Both the position numbers and the translations under genes were made by a program. Under the pieces are notes generated by a model. The model was given only the letters and a program-made list of their open reading frames with translations. It was not told the DNA's origin and ran no database searches. A stretch of DNA of 64,000 nt from Maritimibacter sp. (GTDB taxonomy: Bacteria > Pseudomonadota > Alphaproteobacteria > Rhodobacterales > Rhodobacteraceae). Each line of letters opens with the position of its first letter. Position 1 is the stretch's first letter. The stretch spans positions 47,393 through 111,392 of the forward strand of contig NZVC01000008.1 in the NCBI GenBank assembly GCA_002701395.1, in the 5' to 3' direction. Shown here piece by piece: positions 35,189 through 44,104 of the stretch.

Positions 35189-37399
35189 TTAGCGGTTCGG
35201 TGTGCCGAAGATCGAGTCGAGGACGTCGTTGATGATCCTGTCGGCCATCGTGTCGCCGCCGTTGCCGTTGTTGGGCTGCCCCGGCGGCGGGTTCTGAACC
35301 TGCCCCGGCGGCGGCGTGCGCGGCGGAAGTGTCGTCGGGTCGATCATCGGAAGCGGCTGCGCGGGCAGGCCTTCGTGGACGCGGCCCATGACCTCGCCCC
35401 AGATCTCTGCGGGCAGTCCGCCGCCGGTGACGCCCGACAGCGGCGTGTTGTCGTCATAGCCCATCCAGACGCCCGCGACATAATCCGCCGTGAACCCGAT
35501 GAACCATGCGTCACGGTTGGCCTGCGTGGTGCCTGTCTTGCCCGCAACCTCGCGCCCCGGAAGCTGTGCGCGCCCGCCGGACCCGAACTCGATGACCTTG
35601 GTCATCATGTAGATCAACTGCCGCGCCGCCTGTTCCGAAATCACGCGTTCACCCAGCCCGCCGGACTGGTCCATCAGCGGGGCGTCGTCGCCGACCAGCC
35701 GCAGGTCGATCAGGCCGTAAGGCTTCACCGAGCTGCCGCCGTTCAGGATGCCGGCATAGGCGCCGGTGATCTCCAGCAGGCTGACCTCGGACGTGCCAAG
35801 CGCCAGCGCCGGTCCGACGGCAAGGTCGGACACGATGCCGAAGTCCTCGGCGACGTGGCGCACGTTGTCGCGACCGACCGCCTCGGACAGCCGCACCGCT
35901 GCGGTGTTCAGGGACCGGGCCAGCGCCTCGGTCAGAGTGACCTCGCCATAGAACTCGCGGGTGTAGTTGCGCGGCGACCAAGGGCCCGATCCGGGCACGT
36001 TGATCGTCAGAGGGGCGTCCAGCACGTAATCGTCGAACCGGTAGCCCAGATCCAGCGCGGTGGCGTAGACGAAGGGCTTGAACGCGGACCCGGACTGTCG
36101 CTTGGCCATGATGGCGCGGTTGAACTGGCCCGAGATGCCGGTGAACTTGCGGCCGCCCACCACGGCGCGGACGGCACCGTCCGCCGACATGATCACGATG
36201 GCCGCCTGAGCTTCGGACCCTTCCTTGACCTTGGCGTCGAAGACCGCGCTTAGGCCGGTCTCGGCAGCGGTCTGGATGCGCTGATCGAAGGTGGTGCGGA
36301 TCACGACGTCTTCGGTGGTCTCGCGGGTCAGGAAGCCGGGGCCCGAATCCATCACCCAGTCGGCGAAGTATCCGCCTGCACGCGCCTCTGCCGCTGCCGA
36401 CAGCATCGCGGGCGCGCCGGAGGAATGCGCAAACTCGGCATCCGTCAGGTAGCCCTGTTCATGCATCAGCCGCAGAACCACGCTGGCCCGTTCCTGCGAG
36501 CGTTCGAGGTTCGAGGTCGGCGCATAGCGGCTGGGGGCCGTCAGAAGGCCCGCGAGCATCGCCGCCTCGGACGCGTTCACCTGCGCGGCGCCCTTGCCGA
36601 AGTACCGCTGCGAGGCGGCCTCGAAGCCGTAGGCGCCGCCACCCATATAGGTGCGGTTCAGGTAGACGGTCAGGATCTCGTCTTTCGAGTACTTTGCCTC
36701 CAGCGCGAAGGCGTAGGGCATTTCCTTGATCTTGCGCCACAGCGTGCCGCGCCGACAGTCGGTCTCGTACTCGGCCTCGGTATCCCACGTGTCTCTGTCG
36801 AAGGGCACGCCAAGGCACAGCAGTTTCGCGACCTGCTGGGTGATCGTGCTGCCACCGTGGCCGGAAAGCGGGCTGCGGCCTTCGCGCAGGTTGATCGCGA
36901 TTGCGCTGGCGATGCCGCGCGGGCTGACGCCGAGGTGGCGGTAGAACCGCTTGTCCTCTGTCGCGACGACGGCGTTCTTCAGCACCGGGGCCACCGTTTC
37001 CGCGGTGACTTGGCCACCGAACTGGTCGCCGCGCCACGCGAAAACCTCGCCATAGCGATCCAGCATCGTGACCGAGCCACGGGTGCGCCCGTCGAGAAGG
37101 TCTTCGAGCGGCGGTAGCGTGGAATAGAAGTAGTAGGTCGCGATCCCGACGATCAGCACGACCACCGTCGCCCCAGCCGCGAAGGCCTTGAACAGAAGAC
37201 GAAATATCCAGCGAAAGATCGACCGGAAGAATCCGAGGATTCCGCCGCCACCGCGCCGTCCGGTTCGCTTCGTGGGCTTTGCCTTTGCGCGCTTGGAAGC
37301 CTTACCTCGGGCCGGGGTCCGGCCCTTCGTCGGCTTCGCGGCCGCCCGTGTCCGCTTGTCGGCCACGAGGGGCGGCGTCTTGCGTCCGTTCCCGCTCAT
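35189..37399 (-). CDS. Penicillin-binding protein 1A-type transglycosylase/transpeptidase
   Basis: The 736-residue class A PBP has a basic, Lys/Arg/Pro-rich cytosolic head (1-50), one membrane helix (about 72-92), a GT51 transglycosylase with catalytic Glu148 in ATEDKRFYRH, and a transpeptidase with nucleophile motif SAFK (438-441), SLN and KTGTT. It polymerises and cross-links peptidoglycan in the periplasm. An insertion around 195-225 with two cysteines (195, 214) separates GT51 motifs. The C-terminus is a Pro/Gln/Asn-rich low-complexity tail after about 680. Confidence 0.95.
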   Translation of the reverse strand: MSGNGRKTPPLVADKRTRAAAKPTKGRTPARGKASKRAKAKPTKRTGRRGGGGILGFFRSIFRWIFRLLFKAFAAGATVVVLIVGIATYYFYSTLPPLEDLLDGRTRGSVTMLDRYGEVFAWRGDQFGGQVTAETVAPVLKNAVVATEDKRFYRHLGVSPRGIASAIAINLREGRSPLSGHGGSTITQQVAKLLCLGVPFDRDTWDTEAEYETDCRRGTLWRKIKEMPYAFALEAKYSKDEILTVYLNRTYMGGGAYGFEAASQRYFGKGAAQVNASEAAMLAGLLTAPSRYAPTSNLERSQERASVVLRLMHEQGYLTDAEFAHSSGAPAMLSAAAEARAGGYFADWVMDSGPGFLTRETTEDVVIRTTFDQRIQTAAETGLSAVFDAKVKEGSEAQAAIVIMSADGAVRAVVGGRKFTGISGQFNRAIMAKRQSGSAFKPFVYATALDLGYRFDDYVLDAPLTINVPGSGPWSPRNYTREFYGEVTLTEALARSLNTAAVRLSEAVGRDNVRHVAEDFGIVSDLAVGPALALGTSEVSLLEITGAYAGILNGGSSVKPYGLIDLRLVGDDAPLMDQSGGLGERVISEQAARQLIYMMTKVIEFGSGGRAQLPGREVAGKTGTTQANRDAWFIGFTADYVAGVWMGYDDNTPLSGVTGGGLPAEIWGEVMGRVHEGLPAQPLPMIDPTTLPPRTPPPGQVQNPPPGQPNNGNGGDTMADRIINDVLDSIFGTPNR

Positions 37400-37669
37400 C
37401 AGATTGGTCTACTGCTACTCGATTGTCGTTGTTTTGCACAGAATAGCTGCGATAGCGGCGGATGTGGAGACGCCGCAGCGTCAAAGGAACGTGTTTTTTA
37501 AGCGCACATTTTTAGGGCAATTTCTGATAAACGTGCAAAAAATGTGCAACCCGCCTGTTTAGACGTCGTTAATTCCTGCGCTTCGGATTGTATCACCAGC
37601 CCGTGCACCGCTTTGTGAGCGGCGTGGAATCCTTGCAGGGTCAACCTGCCAATCGGAAGGGTGAAGACA
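37400..37669. other. 270-bp divergent regulatory region, PBP1A / glnK-amtB
   Basis: No gene is seen. The middle is AT-rich. It holds a GTGCAA repeat at about 37530-37546 and an inverted repeat GCAGG-GTCAA-CCTGC (37635-37649) shortly before glnK. A nitrogen-responsive promoter for glnK-amtB is expected here, but I cannot identify a clear sigma-54 -24/-12 pair or NtrC consensus. Confidence 0.45.
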
Positions 37670-38008
37670 GTGAAACTCATCATTGCAGCAATCAAGCCGT
37701 TCAAGCTGGAGGAGGTGCGCGAAGCGCTCACCGCCATCGGCGTGCGCGGCATGATGGTAACTGAAATCAAGGGCTTCGGCTCGCAGTCGGGTCATACCGA
37801 GATCTACCGCGGCGCCGAATACGCCGTGAACTTCGTGCCGAAGGTGAAGCTAGAGATCGTGGTCCCGGCCTCGATGGCCGACCAGGTCGTTGAAACGATC
37901 CAGACCACCGCCAAGACCGACAAAATCGGCGACGGCAAGATCTTTGTTCTCGACGTGGCCAGCGCGATCCGCGTGCGCACGGGCGAAACCAACGAGGACG
38001 CGCTCTGA
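37670..38008 (+). CDS. glnK: Nitrogen regulatory protein PII (GlnK type)
   Basis: The 112-residue protein is the exact PII size. The T-loop carries Tyr51 in GAEYAV, the uridylylation site, and the ATP/2-oxoglutarate regions KIGDGKIFV and IRVRTGE are present. It senses nitrogen, carbon and energy state and binds AmtB to block ammonium uptake. A GTG at 37670 is the likely start, since GGAAGG precedes it at nine bases. A GTG at 37661 would add three residues. amtB follows 26 bp downstream, the standard glnK-amtB operon. Confidence 0.95.
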   Translation: MKLIIAAIKPFKLEEVREALTAIGVRGMMVTEIKGFGSQSGHTEIYRGAEYAVNFVPKVKLEIVVPASMADQVVETIQTTAKTDKIGDGKIFVLDVASAIRVRTGETNEDAL

Positions 38009-38034
38009 GCGCCGCACAGAGGGGAATTACGAAC

Positions 38035-39378
38035 ATGCAACTTAACAAGACTCTTCCCATCGCCGCCGCGCTGATCGCGCTGCCGGTGCTGGGCTTCGCC
38101 CAAGAGGCCGAAGAAGCCGTAGAGGCGGTCGCGCCGGGCTTCGACGAAATCGGCCCCTACATCATGACCACCCTGCTGTTCATGATGGCCGGGTTCCTGG
38201 TGTTCTTCATGGCCGCTGGCTTTGCGATGCTCGAAGGCGGTCTTGTCCGCTCGAAGAACGTCGCGATGCAGATGACCAAGAACATCGCTCTCTACTCGTT
38301 CGCGGCCATCATGTACTGGCTGATCGGCTTCAACCTGATGTACCCGGGCGACGGCTGGATCATGGCTGGCTGGGTCGGTCCGTTCTTCAGCACCACCGTG
38401 CTGGATCCGGTTGGCGTCGGTGCCGCCGATGCGGCGCTGGACTATGCGTCGATCGGTTCGGACTTCTTCTTCCAGCTGGTGTTCGTTGCCGCCACCGCCT
38501 CGATCGTGTCGGGCGCTCTGGCCGAACGTATCAAGCTGTGGCCCTTCCTGTTCTTCGTCATCATCCTGACCGGCGTCATGTACCCGATCTCGGGCTCGTG
38601 GCAGTGGGGCGGCGGCTGGCTGTCCGAAATGGGCTTCTCCGACTTCGCCGGCTCGACGGTCGTGCACTCGGTCGGTGGCTGGGCGGCTCTGGCAGGCGCC
38701 ATCGTCCTTGGCCCGCGTATCGGCAAATACACCAGCAGCGGCCAAGTCCACCCGATGCCCGGTTCGAACCTGGCTCTGGCCACGCTCGGCACGTTCATCC
38801 TGTGGCTCGGCTGGTTCGGCTTCAACGGCGGTTCGCAGCTGGCAATGGGCACCGTCGGTGACGTGTCCGACGTGTCGCGGATCTTCGCGAACACCAACAT
38901 GGCTGCTGCAGCCGGTGCCGTCGCGGCGCTGATCCTGACGCAGGTTATGTACAAGAAGGTCGACCTGACGATGGTCCTGAACGGCGCTCTGGCCGGTCTG
39001 GTGTCCATCACGGCCGAACCGCTGGCCCCGACGCTGTTCGGCTCGCTGTGGATCGGTGCTGTCGGCGGTATCATCGTGGTCTTCGCCGTCCCGATGCTGG
39101 ACAAGCTGAAGATCGACGACGTTGTCGGCGCCATCCCGGTTCACCTGTGTGCCGGCATCTGGGGCACCATCGCGGTGATCTTCTACGGCGAAGCCAGCCT
39201 TGGCACGCAGCTGACCGGCATCATCGCCTACGGTGTGTTCACCTTCGTGGCCAGCCTGATCGTCTGGTTCATCCTGAAAGCCATCATCGGCATCCGGGTG
39301 AGCGAGGAAGACGAGATCAACGGTCTCGATATGGCTGAGCTGGGTATGGAAGCATACCCCGAGTTCTCGAAAGGCTGA
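38035..39378 (+). CDS. amtB: Ammonium transporter
   Basis: The 447-residue precursor has a cleavable signal peptide (ends GFAQ, residue 23) and eleven membrane helices. It carries the AmtB signature regions FMMAGFLVFFMAAGFAMLEGG, DFAGSTVVHSVGG with the first pore His, GWFGFNGGS, and the twin His partner in PVHLCAGIWGT. It imports ammonium across the inner membrane and is regulated by GlnK encoded just upstream. The codon use is unusually even, which suggests strong expression. A strong terminator lies 28 bp past the stop. Confidence 0.97.
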   Translation: MQLNKTLPIAAALIALPVLGFAQEAEEAVEAVAPGFDEIGPYIMTTLLFMMAGFLVFFMAAGFAMLEGGLVRSKNVAMQMTKNIALYSFAAIMYWLIGFNLMYPGDGWIMAGWVGPFFSTTVLDPVGVGAADAALDYASIGSDFFFQLVFVAATASIVSGALAERIKLWPFLFFVIILTGVMYPISGSWQWGGGWLSEMGFSDFAGSTVVHSVGGWAALAGAIVLGPRIGKYTSSGQVHPMPGSNLALATLGTFILWLGWFGFNGGSQLAMGTVGDVSDVSRIFANTNMAAAAGAVAALILTQVMYKKVDLTMVLNGALAGLVSITAEPLAPTLFGSLWIGAVGGIIVVFAVPMLDKLKIDDVVGAIPVHLCAGIWGTIAVIFYGEASLGTQLTGIIAYGVFTFVASLIVWFILKAIIGIRVSEEDEINGLDMAELGMEAYPEFSKG

Positions 39379-39406
39379 CTTCCCTTCCTGTCAGTCTGAG
39401 ACGACT

Positions 39407-39433
39407 GCCCGGGCGTTCGCGCCCGGGCTTTTT
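39407..39433 (+). terminator. Rho-independent terminator of glnK-amtB
   Basis: GCCCGGGCG (39407-39415) pairs perfectly with CGCCCGGGC (39420-39428) across a TTCG loop, followed by five T. It sits 28 bp past amtB. Confidence 0.92.
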
Positions 39434-39478
39434 CTTTGCGGCGGTGCCAAACCGCGCGGGCCGGACCAAGGCCGCATG

Positions 39479-39865
39479 TCAGTCCTGCTTGCCGGGAACC
39501 CGCTTTGGCGCGCCGGTGGCCATGTCGGTGCCCATGTAAGGCAGGCCCACCTGTTTCCACGCGGCAAATCCGCCTTCCATGTGTGTGACCGGTGCAAGGC
39601 CCTTCGCCGCGCAGGCCGATGCAATTCGGCCAGACCGCGCGCTGGATCCGCAGTACAGCACCAGTCGTTTGCCTTCCTGCGACGGCAGCTTTTCCGAATC
39701 GAAGAAGGGCATCGGCAGAAGCAGCGCGCCTTCGACGTGTTCCAGCATGTATTCCTGAGGCGTCCGGACGTCGATCAGGGCGATCTTGCCCTGCGAGTAG
39801 GCGTCCCAGACCTCTTGCGGCGTCCAAGTCTCGATGGTGCCGCCGTCAACGGTTTCGGTTTTCAT
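39479..39865 (-). CDS. Rhodanese-like sulfurtransferase
   Basis: The 128-residue single-domain rhodanese has ALIDVRTPQEYM early and the active loop CGSSARSG with Cys72 expected to carry a persulfide. It moves sulfane sulfur between thiols in the cytosol. The gene is 24 bp after the MBL-fold gene on the same strand. PDO-rhodanese pairs and fusions are a known sulfide-detoxification arrangement, so it likely works with that enzyme under the upstream operator. Confidence 0.92.
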   Translation of the reverse strand: MKTETVDGGTIETWTPQEVWDAYSQGKIALIDVRTPQEYMLEHVEGALLLPMPFFDSEKLPSQEGKRLVLYCGSSARSGRIASACAAKGLAPVTHMEGGFAAWKQVGLPYMGTDMATGAPKRVPGKQD

Positions 39866-39889
39866 CTTTGGGTCCTTTCGAAAGTTGGA

Positions 39890-40786
39890 TCAGAACGAGT
39901 TCGCGGGGATCTTGAAGTACGAATTACCGTCGGCCTCGGCCGGCGGAAGCCGCCCGCCACGCAGGTTGACCTGAAGCGCGAACAGCATCCGATCTGGCAG
40001 GTCCAGCGTCGCGTCGCGGTCGTCGCGCAGCTTGCAATACTCGGCCTTCGACGTGCCGCCGCCGACGTGCGTGTTGTTCGCCCGGTGGTCGGCCACAGTC
40101 GCTTCCCATGCCGGGTCCTCGCGGTTGCCGACCGGCGGATAATCGTGGCCGATGAACAGGCGGGTCTCGTCGGGCAGCGACAGGATCGCCATCAGCGAAT
40201 CGTACAGTTCGGCAGACGAGCCGCCGGGGAAGTCGGCGCGCGAGGTGCCGCTGTCGACGTGCATGAAGGTGTCGTGGACGAAGGCCGCATCGCCGATCAC
40301 ATAGGTGATCGAGCCCAGCGTGTGGCCGGGGGACAGCATCACCTTCACGAACAGGTTTCCCAGCGTGAAACTGTCGCCATCGGCGAACAGGCGGTCAAAG
40401 TCGCGGTCGGGATCGAACGCGCCGGGGGTGTGATAGATACCTTCCCACAGCTTCGCGATGTCGCGGACCTTTTCGCCGATGGCGGCGGGGGCGCCTGTCT
40501 GCTCTTTGAGCCAAGCAGATGCCATCATGTGATCGGCGTGGGGGTGCGTGTCGAGAATCCACTCGACGGTCAGCCCTTCGGCCTTCACGAAGTCCAGGAT
40601 CTCTGCGGCGCTGTCGGTGCGGGTGCGGCCATGCGCGGGGTCGAAATCGAGCACGACGTCGATCAGCGCGGCCTTCTTGGTGGCGTCGTCGATGGCAACG
40701 TACTGCACGCTGCCAGAGGCCTTTTCGTAGAAACCGACCACGCGGGGCGAGTTCGGCCCCGTCGACGGGCTTTCGCGTGTGAACAT
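39890..40786 (-). CDS. MBL-fold hydrolase, persulfide-dioxygenase-like (BLH family)
   Basis: The 298-residue metallo-beta-lactamase-fold protein has the metal site THPHADH with His81, His83, Asp85 and His86, a later histidine in SPGHTLGS, and HDTFMHVDSGTSRADFPGG followed by FIGHDYPP. This pattern is that of the ETHE1/BLH persulfide dioxygenases, which oxidise glutathione persulfide to sulfite. GGAGGA is well placed before ATG 40786. A matching SqrR/BigR-type operator lies 35 bp upstream and the rhodanese gene follows, both supporting a sulfide-response role. Confidence 0.92.
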   Translation of the reverse strand: MFTRESPSTGPNSPRVVGFYEKASGSVQYVAIDDATKKAALIDVVLDFDPAHGRTRTDSAAEILDFVKAEGLTVEWILDTHPHADHMMASAWLKEQTGAPAAIGEKVRDIAKLWEGIYHTPGAFDPDRDFDRLFADGDSFTLGNLFVKVMLSPGHTLGSITYVIGDAAFVHDTFMHVDSGTSRADFPGGSSAELYDSLMAILSLPDETRLFIGHDYPPVGNREDPAWEATVADHRANNTHVGGGTSKAEYCKLRDDRDATLDLPDRMLFALQVNLRGGRLPPAEADGNSYFKIPANSF

Positions 40787-40820
40787 CGGTAGTCCTCCGT
40801 ATCAGTGTTGGAGGAGTACG

Positions 40821-40838
40821 TATTCTTTAAATAGAATA
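40821..40838 (-). promoter_or_regulatory. SqrR/BigR-type operator of the persulfide genes
   Basis: TATTCT-N6-AGAATA is a perfect inverted repeat. Within it ATTC (40822-40825) and GAAT (40834-40837) are separated by eight bases, the pattern I recall for the persulfide-sensing repressor SqrR and its relative BigR. On the minus strand it lies just after a TTTACA -35-like hexamer (40839-40844), so a bound repressor would cover the promoter. Sensor identity is inferred. Confidence 0.72.
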
Positions 40839-40853
40839 TGTAAAGGGCAGGGT

Positions 40854-40883
40854 GCGGCAGGAACCATCAGAAATTCCTGCCGC
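40854..40883 (-). terminator. Hairpin after the aminotransferase gene
   Basis: GCGGCAGGAA (40854-40863) and TTCCTGCCGC (40874-40883) form a 10-bp stem, 34 bp past the aminotransferase stop. No immediate T tract follows on the minus strand. It would separate sseA-aminotransferase transcription from the persulfide genes, perhaps partly. Confidence 0.5.
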
Positions 40884-40916
40884 GCACGATCTGCTAGAAG
40901 ATCGGGCCGCCTGTCA

Positions 40917-42104
40917 TCAGACCTTGTCGACGGCAGCGATGGCCTTGGCCAGAAGCGGCACGGTCTTTTCGTTCAGGCCAGCCACGTTGAAGCGGCTGTC
41001 GCCGACCATGTAGATGCCGTGATCTTCGCGCATCTTCTCGACCTGCTCGGACGTCAGGCCAAGGCGGCTGAACATGCCTCGGTGCTGCGCGATGAAGCCG
41101 AAGCGGTCGGACCCGGTCAGCTTGCGCAGTTCCTCGGCCAGCTGCTCGCGCAGCTTCAGCATCCCAAGGCGCATCTCTTCCAGCTCGGCCATCCAGTCGG
41201 CTTTCAGCTCGTCGTCGGCAAGGATCATGCCCACCAGCCGCGCGCCGTGGTCCGGCGGGAACGAGAAGTTCTGGCGGTTCAGGTGGTTCAGCGTGCCCTG
41301 CGCAACGGCGGTCTTCGCGGCGTCTTCCTGAATCGCCATCAGCACGCCCGCGCGTTCGCGGTAGATGCCGAAGTTCTTGGAACAGCTCGCGGCCACCAGC
41401 GACTCGGGGCAGGCCGACACGACGTGGCGCACACCGGCGGCGTCCGCCTCCAGCCCATCGCCAAAGCCTTGGTAGGCGATGTCGATCATCGGGATCGCGC
41501 CCTTGGCGTTCAGGATCTCGGCGACCTTCTTGAACTCGGGCAGCGTCAGGTTGGCGCCGGTCGGGTTGTGGCAGCAGCCGTGCAGCAGCACCACATCGCC
41601 CGCCTTCAGCCCGTCGAGGTCCGCGACCATGCCGTCGAAGTCGACGGCGCAGGTCTCGTCATCGAAGTAGCGGTATTCGCGCGTCGGGATGCCCATGTGC
41701 TTCAGGATCGAGACGTGGTTCGGCCACGTCGGGGCCGACACCCAGACGGTCACGTCGGGGTTGGCCATCCGCACAAGGTCGAACGCCTGCCGGACGGCAC
41801 CGGTGCCGCCGGGGGTTGCCGCCGCGGCCACACGGTCGGCGGGGACCGCATCGCCCAGCACCAGTTCGCGCATTCCAGCGGCGAAGGCCGGATCACCGGC
41901 AAGGCCGGTGTAGGACTTGGTGGTCTCGGCTTCCCAAAGCTGTTTCTCGGCGGCCTTGATGGCGCGCATCACGGGCGTCACGCCGTTCGCGTCCTTGTAG
42001 ACGCCGACGCCAAGGTCGACCTTCTGCTCGCGCGGGTCCGCCTTGAACATCTCCATCAGCATCAGGATCTTGTCCTTGGGCTGCGGTTGAAGCTCTTTCA
42101 GCAT
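40917..42104 (-). CDS. Aromatic/aspartate-type amino acid aminotransferase
   Basis: The 395-residue class Ib PLP enzyme fits the AspC/TyrB family: YTGLAGDPAFAAGMRELVLGD-type region, HGCCHNPTGANL (about 195), DIAYQGFGDG, and the PLP-lysine segment SCSKNFGIYRERAG. It exchanges amino groups between aspartate or aromatic amino acids and 2-oxoglutarate in the cytosol. Enzymes of this type can also convert cysteine to 3-mercaptopyruvate. The gene is 4 bp from sseA, whose product consumes 3-mercaptopyruvate, so this activity is plausible but inferred. Confidence 0.92.
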   Translation of the reverse strand: MLKELQPQPKDKILMLMEMFKADPREQKVDLGVGVYKDANGVTPVMRAIKAAEKQLWEAETTKSYTGLAGDPAFAAGMRELVLGDAVPADRVAAAATPGGTGAVRQAFDLVRMANPDVTVWVSAPTWPNHVSILKHMGIPTREYRYFDDETCAVDFDGMVADLDGLKAGDVVLLHGCCHNPTGANLTLPEFKKVAEILNAKGAIPMIDIAYQGFGDGLEADAAGVRHVVSACPESLVAASCSKNFGIYRERAGVLMAIQEDAAKTAVAQGTLNHLNRQNFSFPPDHGARLVGMILADDELKADWMAELEEMRLGMLKLREQLAEELRKLTGSDRFGFIAQHRGMFSRLGLTSEQVEKMREDHGIYMVGDSRFNVAGLNEKTVPLLAKAIAAVDKV

Positions 42105-42108
42105 GGAA

Positions 42109-42963
42109 TCATTCTCCGGTTTCGACCTTCAGGTCGCCATACATGCCCCATTCGGACCACGAGCCATCGTAGACGGCGTGGCGGTCGTGTCCGATGCGTT
42201 CCAGCGCCAGGTCGATGATGGCGGCGGTCACGCCCGATCCGCAGGAGCTGATGACAGGTTTCGCAAGATCCACGCCGGCGGCAGCGAACACGTCGCGCAG
42301 CGCGTCGGGATCTTTCATCGTGCCATCCTCGTTCATCAAGGTGGCATAGTGGACGTTCTTCGCGTTCGGGATATGACCCGACCGCAGGCCCGCGCGGGGT
42401 TCCGGCACTTCGCCCCGGAACCGGGCCGGGCCGCGGGCATCGAGGATCTCGTGATCCATCAGCTTCGAGGCCGCGGCCACCTGCGTCACGTCGCGCACCA
42501 GATGGTTCTGGAACGTCACCGTGATGTGGCGGTCGCGCATGACGGGGGGCAGATCCTCGGTCGGGTGGCCGTCGGCGATCCACTTGGGCAGGCCGCCGTC
42601 CAGAACGGCCACGTCGGTTTTGCCCATCAGCCGCAGCAGCCACCACACGCGCGGGGCCGAAAACAGACCCGCGCCGTCGTAGACCACGACCTGATGACCG
42701 TCGCCGACGCCCATCGCGCGCATCCGGCTGATGAACTTCTCGGTCGGCGGCACCATGTGCGGCAGCGAGGACCGATGGTCGGAAATCTCGTCGATGTCGA
42801 AGTAGCGGGCGCCGGGAATATGCGCCTTGGCATATTCGGCCTTCCCGTCGCGGCCCATGTCCGGCAGATACCACGACGCGTCCAGCACACGCAGGTCTGG
42901 ATCGTTGAGGTGAGCCGCCAGCCAGTCGGTGGACACCAGCGTTTTCGGATCGTCGGTCGCCAT
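42109..42963 (-). CDS. sseA: 3-mercaptopyruvate sulfurtransferase
   Basis: The 284-residue protein has two rhodanese domains. The second carries the mercaptopyruvate-type active loop CGSGVTA with Cys241, which distinguishes it from thiosulfate sulfurtransferases. The first domain has no active cysteine, as usual. It makes pyruvate and an enzyme persulfide in the cytosol. ATG 42963 fits the family start; the frame upstream to 43020 is basic and unlike it. The aminotransferase gene follows 4 bp downstream. Confidence 0.93.
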   Translation of the reverse strand: MATDDPKTLVSTDWLAAHLNDPDLRVLDASWYLPDMGRDGKAEYAKAHIPGARYFDIDEISDHRSSLPHMVPPTEKFISRMRAMGVGDGHQVVVYDGAGLFSAPRVWWLLRLMGKTDVAVLDGGLPKWIADGHPTEDLPPVMRDRHITVTFQNHLVRDVTQVAAASKLMDHEILDARGPARFRGEVPEPRAGLRSGHIPNAKNVHYATLMNEDGTMKDPDALRDVFAAAGVDLAKPVISSCGSGVTAAIIDLALERIGHDRHAVYDGSWSEWGMYGDLKVETGE

Positions 42964-43028
42964 TTCTCGCTCCCTGGACACGGACCCCGCTTGCCTAGCC
43001 CCGCGACGCGGCACTGGCAAGGGCGGGC

Positions 43029-43505
43029 CTAGTTGTGTTCCTTCAGGAGACGCTGCTTCTGGCGGTTCCAGTCGCGCTTGGCCGCGGTTTCGCGCTTGTC
43101 GGCGACCTTCTTACCCTTGGCGATGCCCACCTTCATCTTCGCGATGCCGCGGTGGTTGAAGTACAGCACCAGCGGAACGACGGTCATGCCCTTGCGCTGA
43201 GTCTCGTTCCAGAGCCGGGACAGTTCCTTTTTCGACGCCAGCAGCTTGCGGCGGCGGCGTTCGTCGTGTCCGAAGGTCTTCGCCTGAGCGTAGGGCGCGA
43301 TGTAGCTGTTCACCAGCCACAGCTCCCCATCGCTGACCTCGGCGTAGCTTTCCGCGATGTTGGCGGACCCCTCGCGCAGCGATTTCACCTCGGACCCTTC
43401 CAGCACGAGGCCGACCTCGAGATCGTCCTCGATCGCATAGTCGAACCGCGCGCGCCGGTTCTCGGCGACGACCTTGTAGTTGGTATTTTCCTTCGGCTTT
43501 GCCAT
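43029..43505 (-). CDS. smpB: SsrA-binding protein SmpB
   Basis: The 158-residue protein binds tmRNA and directs it to stalled ribosomes in trans-translation. Signatures are [26 protein letters not shown], the central [11 protein letters not shown], and a C-terminal basic tail ([16 protein letters not shown]) that enters the mRNA channel. Length is typical. tmRNA (ssrA) itself is not in the window. Confidence 0.96.
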   Translation of the reverse strand: MAKPKENTNYKVVAENRRARFDYAIEDDLEVGLVLEGSEVKSLREGSANIAESYAEVSDGELWLVNSYIAPYAQAKTFGHDERRRRKLLASKKELSRLWNETQRKGMTVVPLVLYFNHRGIAKMKVGIAKGKKVADKRETAAKRDWNRQKQRLLKEHN

Positions 43506-43589
43506 AGCGGACAGGAGATAGGGTGTTGTTGCGGTCAAGTCCAGTGGTAGGCACCCGACCAAGGGCTTACCGACAAAGGAATAGGGGCC

Positions 43590-44087
43590 ATGTTGCTGGA
43601 GATCCTGTACGGAACCGTACTTATCCTTGTCACGACCCTGCTGGGTCTGGCGGCGCTTCCGCTGCTGGATTGGCTGGCGGCCCGCGCGACGCCGGACGAG
43701 GCGGCACGGCATGGCCCCGGCTGGCTGTTGCTTCAGGTCGGCCTGTCGGTGATCTGGCTGCTGACGCTGATCCTGATGTCGTGCTGGGTCTGGTCGCTTT
43801 TGCTGCTGCACCTCGACCTGTTCGCGACGCTGGACGAGGCGATGTATTTCGCGCTGGTCGCCTTCACCACGGTGGGGTTCGGCGACGTGGTGCTGCCGCA
43901 GGAATGGGCGATCCTGTCGGGAATGCTGGCAATCAACGGCCTGTTCATGGCGGCGCTGCTGACCGGCGCTTTCGTGGATCTGGTGCGGAAGGTGCGGTCG
44001 GCCCAGACGTTGATGGCCCGCCGTCGGCACGACAGGATGGCCGCAGAAAGCGCAAGGCCGGCCCACAAGGACCGGCCCGAGGACTGA
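43590..44087 (+). CDS. Small two-helix potassium channel
   Basis: The 165-residue protein has about four hydrophobic segments. The last two flank a pore loop with TTVGFGD at 93-99, the K+ selectivity filter (TVGFG). It lacks an RCK/TrkA regulatory domain, having only a short basic tail. It should conduct potassium across the inner membrane as a tetramer. It is divergent from smpB and convergent with dapA. Regulation is not visible. Confidence 0.87.
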   Translation: MLLEILYGTVLILVTTLLGLAALPLLDWLAARATPDEAARHGPGWLLLQVGLSVIWLLTLILMSCWVWSLLLLHLDLFATLDEAMYFALVAFTTVGFGDVVLPQEWAILSGMLAINGLFMAALLTGAFVDLVRKVRSAQTLMARRRHDRMAAESARPAHKDRPED

Positions 44088-44104
44088 CCGTCAGGTCGGT
44101 CTGA

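Noticed and set aside
37400..37669. Sigma-54 promoter or NtrC sites for glnK-amtB
   Set aside because: I looked for TGGCAC-N5-TTGC and paired TGCAC half-sites and found only partial fits with wrong spacing, so I did not call one.
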